Source: B73-G16 sp964448445
Lineage (GTDB): Bacteria; Desulfobacterota; B13-G15
Assembly: GCA_964448445.1 (NCBI GenBank)
Contig: CAYVAU010000026.1
Span: 1-19,176 of the forward strand
Direction: 5' to 3'
Length of the DNA: 19,176 bases
The first letter of the stretch is position 1. Each line of letters begins with the position of its first letter. Shown in pieces: positions 1-7,070 of the stretch. The notes below the pieces were generated by a model, which worked only from the letters and a program-made list of their open reading frames with translations, had not been told where the DNA came from and made no database searches. The position numbers and the translations under genes are program-made.

Positions 1-1
1 G

Positions 2-568
2 TTCGGGATAGTGCAGGGGGGGGTGTTCCTGGATCTGAGGAAGAGGAGTGTGGAGGGGCTCCTGGAGATAGGTTTCGATGGCTATGCCATTGGTGGCCTG
101 AGCGTGGGGGAGGAGAAGGAGAGGACATGGGAAGTGGTGGAATTCACATGCGGTATCCTTCCCGAAGATCAACCCCGGTATCTCATGGGAATGGGGATGC
201 CCGAGGACATCATCGAGGGGGTGATGAGGGGGGTGGATATGTTCGATTGTGTGCTCCCCACCCGTTTCGCCCGAACCGGTTACCTCTTCACCCCATGGGG
301 GACGATGTCCATAAAGCATGCGCGCTACGCCAGGGACCCCAACCCCATAGATCCCAATTGTTCATGCTACACCTGCAGGAACTTCTCAAGGGCCTACCTC
401 AGACACCTCTTCCTGTCACGGGAACTGCTCGCTTACCACCTCAACACCATCCACAACCTCCATTACTACCTCAGCCTCATCCGCAATATCAGAAGGGCCC
501 TGAAGGAGGGGACCTTTCAGGAATTCCGCAGGGAATTCTACCAGATGAGACAAAACGGAATACCTTGA
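2..568 (+). CDS. tgt: Queuine/preQ1 tRNA-guanine transglycosylase, C-terminal part (5' end outside window)
   Basis: Exchanges guanine-34 in the anticodon of GUN tRNAs for preQ1, the committed step of queuosine modification; cytosolic. The reading frame is open from base 2 and begins inside the FGIVQGG substrate-binding segment. It is followed by GGLSVGE and then FDCVLPTR, which holds the catalytic Asp. The zinc site is CSCYTC (the CxCxxC part) plus the His of YLRHLF. About 188 residues are visible, roughly the C-terminal half of a 370-380 residue enzyme, ending with the usual helical tail. These motifs are diagnostic of the bacterial family, not the archaeal arcTGT. The stop at 566-568 lies 35 bases before the Fur-family start, so read-through into the iron operon is possible. 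Confidence 0.96.
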   Translation, partial: FGIVQGGVFLDLRKRSVEGLLEIGFDGYAIGGLSVGEEKERTWEVVEFTCGILPEDQPRYLMGMGMPEDIIEGVMRGVDMFDCVLPTRFARTGYLFTPWGTMSIKHARYARDPNPIDPNCSCYTCRNFSRAYLRHLFLSRELLAYHLNTIHNLHYYLSLIRNIRRALKEGTFQEFRREFYQMRQNGIP

Positions 569-613
569 CACCACCCCCACCCGTAGTACTCTTTGTAGTG
601 AAAATGAAAACCA
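565..613 (+). promoter_or_regulatory. Candidate promoter element and Fur-box-like palindrome at the fur start
   Basis: TTGACA at 565-570 is a perfect -35 match and overlaps the tgt stop codon, but no convincing -10 hexamer follows at 16-18 bases. TGAAAATGAAAACCA at 599-613 matches the 7-1-7 Fur consensus TGATAATNATTATCA at 10 of 14 defined positions and covers the ATG at 604. It sits inside a wider inverted repeat, TAGTG (596-600) and CACTA (612-616). A repressor bound here could autoregulate the fur-feoA-feoB operon. This is inference from similarity alone. Confidence 0.3.
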
Positions 614-1047
614 CTATCAATAAACGGCGTTGGACCTGGCAGAGGGAGGTACTTCTCAGGCTTCTCAGGGAGGCGAGGGGTCATTTGGATGCCGATGAGC
701 TTTATCGGAAGGCCAGGGAGATATGTCCCCATATAGGGCTATCTACGGTTTACAGGAATTTGCGCCTTTTTCGGGATCTCGGTCTGATCAAGGAATTGCA
801 GCTTGGGGAAGGGCATACCCACTATGAATTCGTACGAGGGGGGGAGCATCAGCATTTCCTGTGTCGCCGTTGCGGGCGGGTGATCGAGTTCAGCAGCCTT
901 TCCCTCAAGAGGCTCCGCGAGGAGCTCGAACTGAAGCATGGGGTCAAGGTGGAGGGAGTGGAGTTGCGCTTTGAAGGCCTATGTAGGGATTGTCTGAAGG
1001 AGAGAGGCGATGACGCTCGACAGGGTCCCTCCAGGAAAGACCGTTAG
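604..1047 (+). CDS. fur: Fur-family metal-responsive transcriptional repressor
   Basis: Ferric-uptake-regulator family, a dimeric metal-dependent DNA-binding repressor. The 147 residues have the usual family length. Residues 10-65 form the winged helix, with recognition segment GLSTVYRNLRLF. Residues 68-130 form the dimerisation and metal domain, with histidines at HTH (71-73) and EHQH (82-84) and a structural zinc site C87-x2-C90 and C127-x2-C130. The ATG at 604 is chosen because the frame upstream runs through tgt; GTG at 598 is an alternative. No clear Shine-Dalgarno is visible. Its last 38 bases overlap feoA, so transcriptional coupling to Fe(II) transport is very likely. This context favours iron (Fur) over PerR or Zur, though sequence alone does not settle metal specificity. 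Confidence 0.9.
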   Translation: MKTTINKRRWTWQREVLLRLLREARGHLDADELYRKAREICPHIGLSTVYRNLRLFRDLGLIKELQLGEGHTHYEFVRGGEHQHFLCRRCGRVIEFSSLSLKRLREELELKHGVKVEGVELRFEGLCRDCLKERGDDARQGPSRKDR

Positions 1048-1237
1048 GGTGCTCTCTGTAGGCGGTGGTCGCGCTTGCAGACAGAGGCTCTTCAGCTTGG
1101 GCATATGCCCGGGTGAGGTGATCAAGGTCTTAAGGAGTGCTCCCCTCTCGGGCCCCTTGATGGTGGAGGGGAAAGGAGGGGTATTTGTCATCGGACGGGG
1201 AATGGCCAGCCGGGTCCTGGTGGAGGAGGTCCCGTGA
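1010..1237 (+). CDS. feoA: FeoA, SH3-like accessory protein of ferrous iron transport
   Basis: Small cytosolic protein of 75 residues that supports FeoB function. It shows the FeoA-fold pattern: N-terminal LDRVPPGKTVRV, then CRQRLFSLGICPGEVIKVL (residues 23-41), then PLSGPLMVEGKGGVFVIGRGMASRVLVEEV, with a hydrophobic strand and the conserved small-residue turn near the end. The ATG at 1010 is supported by AAGGAG at 997-1002, seven bases upstream, and it starts inside the fur 3' end. Its stop overlaps the feoB start in a 4-base GTGA, which implies translational coupling. No FeoC is present. Confidence 0.92.
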   Translation: MTLDRVPPGKTVRVLSVGGGRACRQRLFSLGICPGEVIKVLRSAPLSGPLMVEGKGGVFVIGRGMASRVLVEEVP

Positions 1238-3126
1238 GGATCGTCCTGGTCGGCCAGCCCAATTGCGGAAAGAGCACCATATTCAATCACCTGGCGGGCT
1301 ACAAGGCCGTCACTTCCAATTTCCCCGGAACCACCGTAAAGTACACCTTGAGCAAACTCCGTTTTGAGAACGAAGAAGTGGAGTGTATCGATTTGCCCGG
1401 GACTTATTCCCTCAACGGGCTTGAACCGGCCGAGAGGGAGGCGAGGCGGTATTTGCTCCATCAGCCGGTTGATGTCATCGTCAATGTGGCCGATGCTTCC
1501 CTGCTCAGCAGGAGCCTCGAATTGACCCTGGAGCTTCTGGAGTTGCAAAAACCCATGGTCCTGGTCCTCAACATGATGGATGAGGCCGAGCGCAAGGGAT
1601 TGGTGATAGACGATCGCAAGTTATCGGAGCTTTTGGGCATACCGGTTGTCAAGACCGTGGCTTATACCGGGAAGGGGTTAACGGAGATTGTCCGTCAAGC
1701 CCTACGGGTGAAGGGGGAGGGTCGCACCGGGAACGTGATCCCCTTAAGTAAGGATGTGGAGGATGTGATCCAGGAGGTGGCCCAGAAGATCCAGCAGCGG
1801 GGCACGGGGGGCTTGCCCCCTAGGTTCGTAGCTGTGAAGGTCCTGGAGAGGGATCCCGATTTTCTGATAATGGGCGGTGACGGCTTCGATGAGGAAAGGA
1901 GGCGTTTGGAGGTACGCCACGGGCGGCCTTCCGATGCGGTGATCTCCTCGGAGCGTCACGCCCTGGCGATGAACATCTATGAGACCGTGGTGAAGGTGGT
2001 GAGTCCCCCAAGGCAGAGCCTGAGGGAGAGGATCGACGATTGGGTGATGCATCCCCTGTGGGGGTATGGGATCTTGGTCCTGGTGTTTGGGGCGTTTTTC
2101 CTTGGGGTCTTCAAGATCGGCAGTATGCTTGAAGAACCCTTACTTCGGGCCTTCGATGGCCTGTGGGGATCCTTTGAGGGCCTTTTGCCGGGGGGGTCGA
2201 AGGAGGTCATCAAAGGGGCCTTTGATGGTTTTGCTGCAGGGGTGGGGATTGTCCTGCCCTATCTGGTCCCCTTCCTGTTTGGCCTTTCGGCGCTGGAGGA
2301 TTCGGGTTATCTGCCCAGGGTTGCCTTTCTCATGGATTCCTTCATGCACAGGATGGGGCTACACGGCAAGTCGATCCTCCCCTTTGTTCTGGGATATGGC
2401 TGTAGCGTTCCCGCGGTCATGGCGACCAGGGTGCTTGAGTCCGAGAGGGACAGGATTATGACGGCCATCCTGGCCACTTTTATCCCCTGTTCGGCCAGGA
2501 CCGTTGTGATCCTGGGGCTTATCTCTTTTTACCTCGGTCCCCTTTATGCCCTCCTTATTTATCTGATAAACCTCTTGATCATAGGCCTCCTGGGTGGGCT
2601 TATGAGCAGGTTCTATCCGGAGGTCACCCCTGGGTTGATCCTTGAGGTACCGAGATATCACGTTCCCTCTTTCCGCATCATGGTGTTGAAGACGTGGTTC
2701 AGACTGAAGGAATTCATCACCGTGGCATGGCCCATCCTTGTGGCCGGAAGTGCCCTTCTGGAGGTCCTGGGCCAACTGGGGCTGTCTGAGGTCTTAAACG
2801 GAGGGCTTTTGGTGGTCACCTACCCCCTGGGCCTGCCCAAGGAGGTGGGAATAACCCTGATCTTTGGGATCCTGAGGAAGGAGCTATCGCTTTTGATGCT
2901 TTTTGAGGCCTTAGGGACAAGGGAGGTATTGCAGGTCCTCTCGGAGGCCCAGCTGTTGATATTCACCCTCTTTGTCACCTTCTTCATCCCCTGCCTGGCC
3001 ACGGTGGCGGCCCTTGGGAGGGAAATAGGGTGGAAGAGGACGCTTGTAGCAGCTTTCATGGCCTTCTGTGTGGCCATGGTGGTTAGTCTGGGTGCCAGGA
3101 TGGTTTTGGGCATATTGGGCTGGTGA
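1234..3126 (+). CDS. feoB: FeoB, ferrous iron transporter with N-terminal GTPase domain
   Basis: Inner-membrane Fe(II) importer of 630 residues. The G domain shows G1 GQPNCGKST (7-15), G2 around FPGTT (30-34), G3 DLPGTYSL (53-60) and G4 NMMD (113-116). A helical spacer follows. From about residue 275 comes the membrane domain, with two Gate-type repeats: the first carries GYGCSVPAVMATR (about 389-401) and FIPCSARTVVI, the second carries GILRKELSLLML and FFIPCLATVAAL. The protein is shorter than the E. coli one (773) but within the range of anaerobe FeoBs, and it lacks a long Cys-rich tail. The start is GTG, overlapping the feoA stop by 4 bases. Position downstream of fur and feoA predicts iron-repressed expression. 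Confidence 0.97.
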   Translation: MRIVLVGQPNCGKSTIFNHLAGYKAVTSNFPGTTVKYTLSKLRFENEEVECIDLPGTYSLNGLEPAEREARRYLLHQPVDVIVNVADASLLSRSLELTLELLELQKPMVLVLNMMDEAERKGLVIDDRKLSELLGIPVVKTVAYTGKGLTEIVRQALRVKGEGRTGNVIPLSKDVEDVIQEVAQKIQQRGTGGLPPRFVAVKVLERDPDFLIMGGDGFDEERRRLEVRHGRPSDAVISSERHALAMNIYETVVKVVSPPRQSLRERIDDWVMHPLWGYGILVLVFGAFFLGVFKIGSMLEEPLLRAFDGLWGSFEGLLPGGSKEVIKGAFDGFAAGVGIVLPYLVPFLFGLSALEDSGYLPRVAFLMDSFMHRMGLHGKSILPFVLGYGCSVPAVMATRVLESERDRIMTAILATFIPCSARTVVILGLISFYLGPLYALLIYLINLLIIGLLGGLMSRFYPEVTPGLILEVPRYHVPSFRIMVLKTWFRLKEFITVAWPILVAGSALLEVLGQLGLSEVLNGGLLVVTYPLGLPKEVGITLIFGILRKELSLLMLFEALGTREVLQVLSEAQLLIFTLFVTFFIPCLATVAALGREIGWKRTLVAAFMAFCVAMVVSLGARMVLGILGW

Positions 3127-3830
3127 GGAGAATGATCCCCCTTGAAAAGCGCATAATATTTGCCCTGGATGTCCCGAGTGAAAGGGAGGCGAGGGAATGG
3201 GTCTTGAGGCTTAAGCCTTATATCAAGTTTTATAAGGTGGGGCTTGAGCTGTTTCTCGCCTCGGGTTTCGACATTGTGGACTGGATCCTCAAGCAGGGTT
3301 GTGAGGTGATGCTTGACCTGAAGCTGTTCGATATCCCCAACACTGTCAAAGGTGCCATTGAGCGGATCAGGGAAAGGGGCGTGACCTACACCACGGTTCA
3401 CGGAAACGATGGGATCCTGGAGGCAGCCGCAAAGGCCAAGGGAGACCTGAAAATACTGGCCGTCACGGTGTTGACGAGCCTCGATGAGGGAGACCTTAGG
3501 GATTTGGGCTTTCAGTGCAATGTGCAGGAGTTGGTCCTCTCGAGGGCCAAACGGGCCCTCCAGTTGGGTTGTGATGGGGTGGTGACCTCGGGCGAGGAAC
3601 TGAAAATCCTCAGGGATAGGCTCGGCTGGGGATTGATAGCAGTTGTGCCCGGTGTGAGACCCGTATCCAACAGAGCTGTGGATGATCAAAAGAGGGTGAT
3701 AACGCCGAAGGAAGCCTTCCTGCTCGGTGCGGATCACATCGTTGTGGGACGGCCCATAAGGACCTCTCCCAGGCCCGAGGAGACCGCAAGACAAATGCTC
3801 GATGAGATAGCGGAGGTCCTCCCTCGATGA
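3123..3830 (+). CDS. pyrF: Orotidine 5'-phosphate decarboxylase
   Basis: Converts OMP to UMP, the last step of de novo pyrimidine synthesis; a cytosolic TIM barrel. Visible family motifs are FALDVPS near the N terminus, KVGLELF, the catalytic charge network DLKLFDIPNT (the D-x-K-x-x-D tetrad region), VVPGVRP and GADHIVVGRPI, which binds the phosphate. Length is 235 residues from GTG 3123, which overlaps the feoB stop by 4 bases, or 232 from ATG 3132; both are normal for the short bacterial class. No well-spaced Shine-Dalgarno separates the two starts. The gene is read as part of the feo transcript, an unusual partner for iron transport. It overlaps the next gene by 4 bases. Confidence 0.96.
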   Translation: MRRMIPLEKRIIFALDVPSEREAREWVLRLKPYIKFYKVGLELFLASGFDIVDWILKQGCEVMLDLKLFDIPNTVKGAIERIRERGVTYTTVHGNDGILEAAAKAKGDLKILAVTVLTSLDEGDLRDLGFQCNVQELVLSRAKRALQLGCDGVVTSGEELKILRDRLGWGLIAVVPGVRPVSNRAVDDQKRVITPKEAFLLGADHIVVGRPIRTSPRPEETARQMLDEIAEVLPR

Positions 3831-4477
3831 TCGTCGAATGTGAGGCCTGCGGCACCAAGTACAGATTCGATGAAACCCTGCTTAGGCCCGAAGGGGTCAG
3901 GGTGCGCTGTAGCCGCTGTGGCTTCACCTGGACCCTTTACCCGGAGGGAAGGGAAATCGCTCCCAAACCCAAGAGGAGGCCGACGGTTCTGCTCATCATC
4001 CTCCTCTGCCTCCTTGCCCTCTTCGGCATGATGAACAGGCGGAAGGTCCTCTGGCTGGCCAGGGAGACCCTTCAAAGGTTTCCCTTGGTAAGGGGAGAGG
4101 TGCGCCTTTTGGGACCCGTCGGTTACAGGATGTCGACACCCGAAGGGGAGATCTTTGTCATCGAGGGCAAAATACAGAACCTCTCGGGGAGGACGCTTAA
4201 GGAAGTGAGGCTTGAAGCAAAGCTTCTGGATACGGAGGGCAGGGTGAGGGCGAAGGCGGAAGGTATTGCGGGGAGGTACTTGCCTTACGATAGGCTGAGG
4301 GAGATGGATCTTGAGGCCCTTAAGGCCTTCCTTGAAGGCCGTCCCCCTGATACCTCTCTTTTGCCCGGACAAAAGGTCCCCTTCACCATTCTCTTTTTCT
4401 CTCCTCCAGAGGGAGTGAAAAGATTTCAGATCCGGGTGATCTCCAAGGGATGGCGGGCGAGGATGGACTCGAAATAG
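3827..4477 (+). CDS. Zinc-ribbon (MJ0042-type) plus DUF3426 single-pass membrane protein
   Basis: 216 residues of unknown function. The N terminus is a zinc ribbon with C5-x2-C8 and C28-x2-C31 inside an ExxCxxCGTKYRFDE pattern, as in MJ0042/zinc_ribbon_5 domains. A basic linker (KPKRR) precedes one transmembrane helix at about 52-69. The remainder, with IEGKIQNLSGRTLKEVRLEA, then PYD, then LLPGQKVPFTILF, follows the DUF3426 pattern of an extracytoplasmic beta domain. The layout suggests a cytoplasmic metal or nucleic-acid binding head joined to an outer domain. Such proteins are common in deltaproteobacteria. The start ATG overlaps the pyrF stop (ATGA). The 3' end converges with and overlaps the glycosyltransferase gene by 52 bases. 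Confidence 0.85.
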   Translation: MIVECEACGTKYRFDETLLRPEGVRVRCSRCGFTWTLYPEGREIAPKPKRRPTVLLIILLCLLALFGMMNRRKVLWLARETLQRFPLVRGEVRLLGPVGYRMSTPEGEIFVIEGKIQNLSGRTLKEVRLEAKLLDTEGRVRAKAEGIAGRYLPYDRLREMDLEALKAFLEGRPPDTSLLPGQKVPFTILFFSPPEGVKRFQIRVISKGWRARMDSK

Positions 4478-5280
4478 GCTGCCTCCTCAAGCTTCCCCCT
4501 TTTCCTGAATCCCTTGATGAGGATTTGCGATTTTTTATGCAGTTCCTCAAGGGTGAGCTTGTGCCAGTGGGGCGGCAACTCGAGATGCTCCAGGGCCTTC
4601 ACCAGGGCCTTGACCCTCCAGATATCCATGCCCCAGCGATGCGAAAGCTGGTCGTCATGTCCCCCCCTTTTCACGATCAATGGCTCTTGGATGAAATAGA
4701 CGGGCTCTCTGGCCGATATCCTCAACCAGAGCTCGTAATCCTCGCATACCGGGAAATCCTCGTCAAAACCCTCGCACTCCTCCCAGAGGTCCCTGCGTAT
4801 CAGGACCGATGAGGGGCTGATGATGCAGAGGGGAAGGCATCGGGGGTATATCCACCCCGAATACTTGGCATGTTTCTTCTTGGGGTTGACCCTTCTTCCC
4901 CTCCTTATCCATATCTCGTCCGTGTAGCAGATCCTGGCCTCGGGATGGGTCTCCATGAAGGAGACCTGTTTTTCCAGCTTACGGGGGAGCCACAGATCAT
5001 CGCTGTCCAGAAACGCCAAATACCATCCCTTTGCTACCTTTGCCCCCCGATTCCGAGCTGAAGCGGGGCCGCGATTCGGTTGCCACAGATAAAGGATCCT
5101 GTCTCCATACCCCCTGACGAGCTCATGGGTTCCATCGCGGGAGCCATCATCGACAACTATGAGTTCGAAATCCCGGAAACTCTGCGCAAGCACCGATTCG
5201 ATGGCCTCCCTGAGGAAGTCTTTCCTGTTATAGGTGGGTATGATCACCGATACCCTGGGCATCTCCAAGAAGAGGGACAA
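4426..5280 (-). CDS. Family 2 glycosyltransferase (GT-A fold)
   Basis: Predicted to transfer a sugar from a nucleotide-sugar donor, probably for surface polysaccharide or glycoprotein; acceptor and donor cannot be read from sequence. The GT-A core starts at VSVIIPTYNRKDFLREAIESV (residues 10-30 of the longer form), with VVDDGSRDGT (42-51), the RNRG segment, and the metal-binding DSDD at 92-95. CEDYELWLRIS marks the acceptor-side catalytic region. No transmembrane helix is evident, so it is a soluble or peripheral enzyme. The 284-residue form uses TTG at 5280, four bases after an AAGAGG; ATG at 5262 is an alternative start giving 278 residues. Either start lies inside the 3' end of the amidohydrolase gene, so translation is probably coupled. 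Confidence 0.9.
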   Translation of the reverse strand: MSLFLEMPRVSVIIPTYNRKDFLREAIESVLAQSFRDFELIVVDDGSRDGTHELVRGYGDRILYLWQPNRGPASARNRGAKVAKGWYLAFLDSDDLWLPRKLEKQVSFMETHPEARICYTDEIWIRRGRRVNPKKKHAKYSGWIYPRCLPLCIISPSSVLIRRDLWEECEGFDEDFPVCEDYELWLRISAREPVYFIQEPLIVKRGGHDDQLSHRWGMDIWRVKALVKALEHLELPPHWHKLTLEELHKKSQILIKGFRKRGKLEEAAYFESILARHPLEITRI

Positions 5281-7006
5281 AGGACCTCTTTTTCACATCC
5301 AGCAATCCCTTCTCGGTCAGCCTGAGATGGGGCAGGCCGCTGAAGGGCAAGGTCTGCAAAACCACAAAAGCCCTCCTCCTCATCCCCAATCTCCTGGCAA
5401 CCTCCTCGAATTCCCTTATTTCCCTGCGGATCTCCTCCATCGGCTTTGGGGATATGATCCCATAGATGGGCAGGTGGATGACCCCCAGCACTTCTCTCCC
5501 CTTTACGGCGAAAAAGCCACCCCGCCCCCTGAGGAGGGCATTTACCGCCTGGGCCATATCCTCCTCGGTGGCACCGACCACAAATATGTTGTTGGTGTCC
5601 CAGGTGAGGCTCGTGGCAAGGGCCCCTTCCTTCAGCCCCAATCCCTTGACAAACCCGACCGAAAGGACCGGATCGCTTGAGTGCCTGAGGATTTGTGCCA
5701 CCTTCAGTATGTCCCTTTCGGGATCGGCGCAGACATTGCCCGAACGCACCGGCAGTTCAACCCAGGACTCGGCCGTTATCGTGTCGTTTTTGACCTCCAG
5801 GGCCCTGACCCTGACCCTCTTCCCCTGATACGGCACCCTGAAATGGTGGGGGCTGAGGGGCCGGAGCCTGAAGGAATCCATGGCCTCAGGGGGATAGGAG
5901 AAGGAAGGCGGATCAAGCAACAGCCTCCCGTCCTCGGCCACAAGCTGACCATCGAGGAATACCATCTTCATCCGGAGCTCCCCGAGCCCTTCCAAAAGCA
6001 GGATGTCGGCTCGCTTGCCGGGGGCCAGAAGGCCGAGGTCCTTCAGGCCGAAGTATGTGGCCGGGTTCAGGGTCGCCATCTTTATCGCCTCCATAGGGCT
6101 GAAACCCTGCGCAACGGCCTCTCGAACGGCCCAATCCAGGGCCCCGCGCTCCATGAGGGTCTCCGGATCAAGCAGGTCGGTGCAGAGCATGAGGTTCCTC
6201 AAATCCCTGATCCTTCCCCTCAAAGGGGCTACCGCAGGAAGCTCCTGCCTTATATATCCCTGACGTATCATCACGGCAGAACCGAGTCTCAACAACTCGA
6301 GGGCCTCCTGCTGGGAAGTGGCCTCATGACAGGAACCGATCCCCGAAGAGATATAGGCCTGAAGCTTTCTCCCCTTTGCCCCCGCTGTGTGTCCCTCCAG
6401 ACGCTTTCCCCGCTTCAGGACTTCGGCGAAGCGCCCCAAAATATCCCCATCCCTGTCCATGACCACCCTGGGCCAGTAAGTTTCACCCAGCCCGAGGCAG
6501 AAATCCTCAGCGATCAGCTCCTCGAAGGCCTTGCGTGGGAAACCGGCACTTTGTTCAAACTGCGGAAAAGGAGGTATAACGGAAGGACACAACAAGAACA
6601 CCCTCAGGGGAGCCCCCATCGCCTCCCTCAGGAACCAGCCCACCGCTTGGGGACCGGCAGCATTGGCCACCATGGCCGCTTCCGTCACAACGGTGGTCGT
6701 ACCCCTCGGGAGGGCAAAGCGCGAATACTCGCGCACTTGAAAGACGAAATCCAAGTGACAATGGGGGTCAATGAAACCCGGAGCCATAAAAAGGCCCCCG
6801 GCATCTATCACCAGAGTATCCTTCGAAACCTCCCCTTCAAAACGATGACCTATGTAAGCAATCCTCCCCCCCGAAATGGCCACATCCACCCCGGGAATCA
6901 CCTCCTCGGTCAAAACGTTCAGGAGGGTCCCACCCCTTATCAGGACCTCAGGAGGAACTTCCCCCAAGGCCGTGGCAATCAGACGCTGTATCTCCTCCTT
7001 CTCCAC
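5228..7006 (-). CDS. Divergent adenine deaminase-family amidohydrolase
   Basis: 592 residues from the proposed GTG at 7006, the normal size for bacterial adenine deaminases (adenine to hypoxanthine plus ammonia). Metal ligands are visible: H82 and H84 in IDPHCHLDF, E175 in LGLGE, H206 in EGHTAG, H227 in SCHEAT and D277 in CTDL. The C-terminal family block is present (GALATSLTWDTNNIFVVGATEEDM, then HLPIYGIIS, then LPHLRLTEKGLLDV). Several signature residues differ: the usual SDHE is SCHE, TDD is TDL, and the C-terminal HDSHN-type motif is WDTNN. Substrate may therefore not be adenine. Start choice is uncertain: ATG 7081 would overlap the divergent ATPase start, and neither start has a clear Shine-Dalgarno. 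It overlaps the downstream glycosyltransferase by up to 53 bases. Confidence 0.82.
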   Translation of the reverse strand: MEKEEIQRLIATALGEVPPEVLIRGGTLLNVLTEEVIPGVDVAISGGRIAYIGHRFEGEVSKDTLVIDAGGLFMAPGFIDPHCHLDFVFQVREYSRFALPRGTTTVVTEAAMVANAAGPQAVGWFLREAMGAPLRVFLLCPSVIPPFPQFEQSAGFPRKAFEELIAEDFCLGLGETYWPRVVMDRDGDILGRFAEVLKRGKRLEGHTAGAKGRKLQAYISSGIGSCHEATSQQEALELLRLGSAVMIRQGYIRQELPAVAPLRGRIRDLRNLMLCTDLLDPETLMERGALDWAVREAVAQGFSPMEAIKMATLNPATYFGLKDLGLLAPGKRADILLLEGLGELRMKMVFLDGQLVAEDGRLLLDPPSFSYPPEAMDSFRLRPLSPHHFRVPYQGKRVRVRALEVKNDTITAESWVELPVRSGNVCADPERDILKVAQILRHSSDPVLSVGFVKGLGLKEGALATSLTWDTNNIFVVGATEEDMAQAVNALLRGRGGFFAVKGREVLGVIHLPIYGIISPKPMEEIRREIREFEEVARRLGMRRRAFVVLQTLPFSGLPHLRLTEKGLLDVKKRSFVPLLGDAQGIGDHTHL

Positions 7007-7070
7007 GGAAGGGATTTTACCCCAACAGCCGGCCTGGCGAAATTCCGGATCTTGATGTAATCTTCTATAG

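Noticed and set aside
127..603. N-terminal extension of the Fur-family protein upstream of 604
   Set aside because: The extension runs through the tgt coding region, reads as low-complexity His/Pro/Gly sequence, and the family starts at about residue 1 of the 604 ATG form.
2820..3794. Minus-strand open frame of about 324 codons
   Set aside because: It lies across the feoB 3' end and pyrF, whose motifs are unambiguous, and its translation has no family features.
5681..7060. Long plus-strand open frame (about 459 codons) opposite the amidohydrolase gene
   Set aside because: The translation is proline-, histidine- and glycine-rich with no recognisable domain. The minus strand carries clear adenine-deaminase-family motifs over the same bases.
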